The notes beneath the pieces were generated by a model, which was given only the letters and a program-made list of their open reading frames with translations, ran no database searches and was not told the origin of the DNA. DNA of 64,000 nucleotides. It comes from Oopsacas minuta. Lineage: Eukaryota; Porifera; Hexactinellida; Lyssacinosida; Leucopsacidae. Shown piece after piece: positions 60,030 to 64,000 of this stretch. Each line of letters starts with the position of its first letter. The stretch's first letter is position 1. Made by a program: the position numbers and the translations under genes. The DNA lies in NCBI GenBank assembly GCA_024704765.1, contig JAKMXF010000307.1:124001-188000 (forward strand). The letters are read 5' to 3'.

Positions 60030-60046
60030 TTGTCCGGTCCGGACAA
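60030..60046. promoter_or_regulatory. Conserved 17-bp palindrome upstream of RAG1-like copy 2
   Basis: On the gene strand this reads TTGTCCGGACCGGACAA, identical to 2619-2635 in copy 1 and likewise about 135 bp before the start codon. The surrounding non-coding sequence has diverged more. Confidence 0.4.
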
Positions 60047-60557
60047 TGAATGACAGTATAAATTTTTGGGCAGCTTTGGCAAGCCTGAAAAGTGATTAAA
60101 TAGTTGACTAAATATGGTAACATTACGTATATATTAATAACGTTTTGTCAAATTTTGTCAAACAAGAGATGCTACACTTCAATCAATGAGAAAAATTCCA
60201 AATTATAATTTTGGGAGGGCCAACTAGACACCCAGAAAAGTACAAATGAATATCTAGACTAACCTATCAATGATTAAATTGTTGTTACAATATAGATTAT
60301 AATCAGAAGATGTTTTTCACTCTTATATTTAGTGTTTACATCAAATATGACTACATACATTAGGACATAGGAATTCGGGGTTTGAAATATATATCTATTA
60401 TTAGAAACACATAACAAAGTTGTGCATAGTTAGGATTCCTAACTGCTACTAATGCTGGCAATGATATTTTCTTACTAATTGAACTATGGAGAATTCGAAG
60501 AATGCATTGAAATATGTTTTTTTTAATATGTCAATTTCCCCATATTGTCACACTGTG

Positions 60558-60562
60558 CAAGG
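60558..60562. repeat. 5-bp target duplication CAAGG (right)
   Basis: Differs from CAGGG at 57459-57463 by one base. Restoring CAGGG reconstructs the mariner frame. Confidence 0.75.
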
Positions 60563-62811
60563 CAGCTTTGACATTGGATTTCTTTGCAGAAAATGATATA
60601 AAATTGATACCACATCCAACATATTCCCCAAATTTGGCGCCATGAGACTCCTTCTTTTTCCCTAAACTGAAAAGAAGATCAAAGGGGTTCATTTCAATAG
60701 TGCAGAAGAGGCAAGACTGGCTTATAATGAGGGCCTCCAAGACCTAACAAAAGAAGACTGGGAAAATTGTTTTGAAAGTTGATTTAGAAGGATGGATTTA
60801 TGCATACAATCATCTGGTATATGCTTCGAGAAACCATAAAACCATAATCCATTTCCTACTGTTCCTTCATATAGATTCAAATAACTTTTTGGACTATCCT
60901 CATAGCAATAATATCTGAATAATTATGTAGGGAAGGTTGAACTGACAAGATCTAAAGTTGGAAATGATTGATGTCTGAAGAAGTAGAAGTAGAACCAATA
61001 GACTCATTAATGGAAAGTTGTTCTGTTGAATTCTGGCTAGAAAATAATTGTAATAACCTTGATAATTTGATACGTCTTCCACTTTCGAGAATTTGACAAT
61101 GCTAATATGGTTCCGAATATCGGACACCATTCTGTATAAACCAAAATTGTGGTCGAGTGGATCATTTTGTAGGAAAGAAGTGAGAACATAAGTAAAATCA
61201 TAATCTTATATTAGGTGGTTAATTATAGCAGTTATAGCGATATAAGAATGGCGAAAGCTTATTAAAGTTTGAGTTCCTGTTTTTGTGGCAAGGTTTTCCA
61301 TTTATCAAGTCATTCAATAACTCTTGACAGATATTTCAGTCTTGAGTCATTCAAGACGAAAGAATGAGAAAATTCGCCATTCAGGTGAATACCCTTACAA
61401 GGGTACTTAACATTAAACCTTTTACGGTACAACAAACTTTGAGAGCAGAGGCAGTAGAATTATCAAAACCCTCATTGCCAATTTGATATCCTGCTGTTAA
61501 TCGGAGAGCCAATTTTGCTAGAGACCTTTGATCAGCTTGTAAATAACTCGAATTATTTCGAAAGAAGCAGAAAGAATGAGAGAAATTCTTCAAAGCTCAG
61601 AAAACAATGTACAATAAGTTTCTTACTAATTTAGCCAATTGTTCAGAATAGATTTCAGCATATGCACAATAACAAATAGTAAGATTAAAATTCTATTTGG
61701 ATCAAGAATATGGGGAACAATGGGCTCCAGATATGCGCTGGTGAAAGATCTCGAGGACGTTTACGTTCATAGGATAGTTATCTGTACATATAATTTTAAC
61801 ATACAATCCACAACGCACGATATCTTCAATCACTTGCTTGATAACAGGGAATATATCCATTGCAGATGTATTTGAACATGGTAGTAGACGAACGATGGTT
61901 GATCATCTTTTAGATAAGCTAGAAACCATAAAAGCAAATATAGTTTGGCTGGCTTCCACCTTTATTGGTGAATTATGATTTCACATTTCGTTCTATTTGG
62001 TTGAAATCAGAGGTAGCCTTTTCCAAAAATGTAATATATTTACCATCCAGACCAAATTTTATATATAAACGCTGAAGTGTTGTGTAATATGGAAGAGAAG
62101 TGAATCAAGAGATTGCAAATAATGGTAGCACGCCGGAGAGATAAGTTGGCACTTGAGTGCTATTACAATAGTTCCAATGTTGAGGCGTGGTAACTTTCGG
62201 AAGAAACAATTATTCAACTGACATATAATACATTGGAGGAAAGATAGTAGTTGATTATACTCTTGACATTCAACTAGTATTGCCTGTGAATTCGACAACT
62301 TATTTACTGTTAGACGCAATTATTTGGTCACTTGAACTATCTGTTGGTTAAATGTAGGGGTTTATAATTCCTGTCTATTATGGTTTTCAATACCGATAGA
62401 TGATATCTCTTCTAGCAAGTTGTCAATAGCCAGAATATCAGTAATCTGCTTTATGTATTTGTTGTTGTAGAAGCCCTTTGTAGATAAAGAATCATTGATC
62501 GAGAGAGAACGTTCAATATTGTGAGCACCAGTGACATCCGATATAGGAGGTTGAATTAAATGGAGTTGATTTTCATCAGTAGACTAAAGTATTCACTGCT
62601 TTGGAAGAGATACACGAACAAGCTTAGATTGTAAATTTTCAAATCCAAGTACTTGAAATTTCTGTCCATCAATATTTTCTGCTCCATACTCAGTTCCATC
62701 CCAAGAGCCCGCCATAGTTGCTCCTACAACCAGGAACAGACTATTTATTTGGCATTGAGACAGAAAAGTGTGATGGATATCGAATTTGAACAAAAGAAAC
62801 AATTAAATCAG

Positions 62812-62900
62812 TAGCGGTCCCAAAGGGAGGGGGCAAACGGGGCATTCCCCTCGGATTTGAAAAACTTGGCCCAGTGGCCAAAATTCTGGGAACATCCCTG
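62812..62900. repeat. GC-richer segment resembling a transposon end
   Basis: The stretch starting CAGTAGCGGTCCCAAAGGGA is unusually GC-rich for the window and looks like the terminal part of a hAT-type element. No partner end was found, so it may be a solo fragment. Confidence 0.3.
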
Positions 62901-63146
62901 AATTCAGTACGAAAATAGATAGGACATATATGAATTAGACAAAATGGAAGAGTAATAAGGTGAGAAACATGCAATATTGAGGAAATATACTGAGAGAGTA
63001 TCAATAAAACGATCTAAATCGTAATAAGATCCAGGTACTAATACTATTAAAGAATATATAAAGTTATGGTATTAATATAATAGCCTTCCTTGATCCCATG
63101 TTCCCAGTTCACTAAGTTGGTGCAATAGGCCTTATTTAACGTAGGT

Positions 63147-64000
63147 CACGGCTGGAACAATATTCAAGGGTCCCTATCCACTATAACAATGGAAATACCA
63201 TGGGCAACAACTTCAACAGTGCCTCAAAATTGGCTGTAATGACATCCAAGGCAAAAATGTATCTGGACAAAACGCGTATGGACTGAAAGTTTGGATAAAT
63301 GTCGTTTGGAACAGTTGAAACTAGTTTTGACAGCAAACGCACTTTGACGGCGAATTTCAACTATATTCAATAAATTTGTTAACTAGTAATCAAGTAAGAA
63401 TTGAGTTGTTATAGTAAACAAAATTGAATTCGAATACGAATACCTACATTAAAATGATATTTACAAAATAATGGTACAAGCAAAAATATATTACTTAGTC
63501 ATACAATATTGACCAAATGTTTAACTATATTTTCTCAAATGAAAACATAGTTAAATAAGCCAAACTAATCAAAAAAGCACCTTCTCTTTCTCCATTGTTC
63601 CCGCTCTTAATTAAATTAAGGGAACGGCGTGACAGGTGAGTAGGACCAAATACCTATAGATGCATATTAGTATGGTAGTTGTTATGCATAAATCAAAACA
63701 ATCTGACTATAATAAATAATGCAATTTTCCCCATATGATTTGGCATAGTAAGGAAATCTTTCCTCATTCTTTTGTTTGATGATCGAAATTCGAGATCCTT
63801 TGTTACATCAGGGTCTCAACGAGTTCTATCACCGTGAATACTGCGATTTTACCATAATGAAAGGGTTGGGGGTGTAACATTATATAATTGTAACATTAAT
63901 TAACCTATCAACTACCACTTGACTCTCTCCAGCTGACCAGTATAAATAACATTTTCTTGCGAAGATTCTTAAATTTGTGTCTAATTTATCAAACAGCAAC
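63147..64000. other. AT-rich flank, nothing recognised
   Basis: No coding region, RNA gene or repeat family was recognised to the end of the window. Confidence 0.4.

Larger units (their letters stand above)
57464..60557 (-). mobile_element. RAG1/Transib-like transposon, copy 2
   Basis: A 3094-bp element in reverse orientation. Ends are CACAGTGTGGCGAAATGG (left) and, read inward from the right, CACAGTGTGACAATATGG. It is flanked by CAGGG/CAAGG and inserted between HHDKASAHR and ALTLDFF of a mariner transposase. It is the same subfamily as copy 1, including the conserved 17-bp palindrome and a matching A-rich block near the 5' end. Confidence 0.88.
56730..60839 (+). pseudogene. Mariner DD34D transposase, interrupted by a RAG1-like element
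   Basis: Starts MRKLSPKESHIQLQDTFGEK. Blocks: SLATVHNWNGEFNRGRKTL, SRGSLHTILHEHLLVRKVA, ARWIPHKFAEEEMKTRVDW, ITGDTIWIHQYDPETKQQS (first aspartate) and HHDKASAHRA (second). It is then cut at 57463 and resumes at 60563 with ALTLDFFAENDIKLIPHPTY and a damaged third site (SPNLAP, stop, DSFFFP). Stops at 56939-56941 and elsewhere and a frameshift near 57200 make it inactive. Confidence 0.8.
56477..60902 (+). mobile_element. Mariner (DD34D) nested in P-like copy 2 and split by a RAG1-like element
   Basis: The left end CGAGGGCCGTCCAAAAGATT and the right end, read inward, TGAGGATAGTCCAAAAAGTT are flanked by TA on both sides (56475-56476, 60903-60904). Without the RAG1-like insert and its 5-bp duplication it is 1327 bp. 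Confidence 0.85.
56150..62755 (-). pseudogene. P-element-like THAP-domain transposase, copy 2 (decayed)
   Basis: The N-terminal THAP remnant is near 62755 (SVPGCRSNYGG; the first cysteine codon reads as a stop). Then LPRLNIGTIVIALKCQLISP (62300-62060), ICTDNYPMNVNVLEIF (about 61770), LAKLALRLTAGYQIGN (about 61500), NDPLDHNFGLYRMVSD (about 61160, with D where copy 1 has the candidate catalytic E), and after the mariner AAAFIAGYIIHSYFKKSN (about 56430). All blocks have counterparts in copy 1. It is heavily mutated; the C-terminal limit is approximate. Confidence 0.68.
55640..63146 (-). mobile_element. P-element-like THAP transposon, copy 2, carrying a mariner and a RAG1-like element
   Basis: An inverted repeat pair marks the ends: left GTAACCTACGTTAAAAAAGG (about 55662) and right, read inward, GTGACCTACGTTAAATAAGG (about 63146). 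It continues with GCACCA and GGAAGGCTATT in both arms. Removing the mariner (56477-60902) leaves about 3.1 kb. The terminal repeats differ from copy 1, so it is a different subfamily. No 8-bp target duplication was confirmed. Confidence 0.65.

Noticed and set aside
1-64000. CRISPR arrays, bacterial operons or other prokaryotic features
   Set aside because: Spliced genes, eukaryotic transposons and absence of spaced direct repeats indicate nuclear eukaryotic DNA.

Overview
The window looks like arthropod nuclear DNA, most plausibly a repeat-rich crustacean such as a sea louse. The organism is inferred from AT-rich sequence, abundant Tc1/mariner/maT transposons, 52-64 bp introns and an arthropod-typical multi-copy protein family; it is not proven. 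All boundaries and alignments here were made by eye. There is one assembly gap (629-841).

One host gene is recognisable. It lies on the minus strand and encodes a kinase-like domain in four exons (34660-34796, 32821-32916, 32459-32768, 8041-8394). The last two are separated by an intron of about 24 kb. The domain appears to be a pseudokinase of the obscurin/SPEG/Trio type: the usual lysine is missing and DFG is replaced by DYT.

Almost everything else is mobile DNA, much of it nested.
- 1.5-5.9 kb: a maT-like (DD37D) element split by a RAG1/Transib-like element.
- 9.5-12.6 kb: a mariner remnant, then one copy of an uncharacterised family with a C-terminal EHGERFHQD-type motif (called GERFHQD here).
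- 17.6-18.8 kb: a Tc1-like DD37E element.
- 20.7-23.4 kb: a Tc1-like DD34E element split by a mariner.
- 24.3-32.1 kb: a large inverted duplication with a Tc1 element in one arm only.
- 36.5-41.5 kb: a second GERFHQD-family copy split by the best-preserved RAG1/Transib-like element.
- 44.2-54.9 kb: a P-element-like THAP transposon carrying a maT near one end, a nearly intact hAT, and a mariner that itself contains a maT.
- 55.6-63.1 kb: a second P-like element in opposite orientation, carrying a mariner that contains a third RAG1/Transib-like element.

The main discovery is this family of three RAG1/Transib-like transposons (2100-5202, 37111-40420, 57464-60557). All six ends begin with CACAGTG, identical to the V(D)J recombination heptamer. 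Each copy is flanked by a 5-bp target duplication (AATGG perfect, CTCCT perfect, CAGGG/CAAGG). The best copy encodes the D-D-E triad, the CxxC and HxxxxH zinc ligands at RAG1-like spacing, and a C-terminal zinc-knuckle-like tail. Its four frame breaks fall in or beside short base runs, so it may be intact or only recently inactivated.
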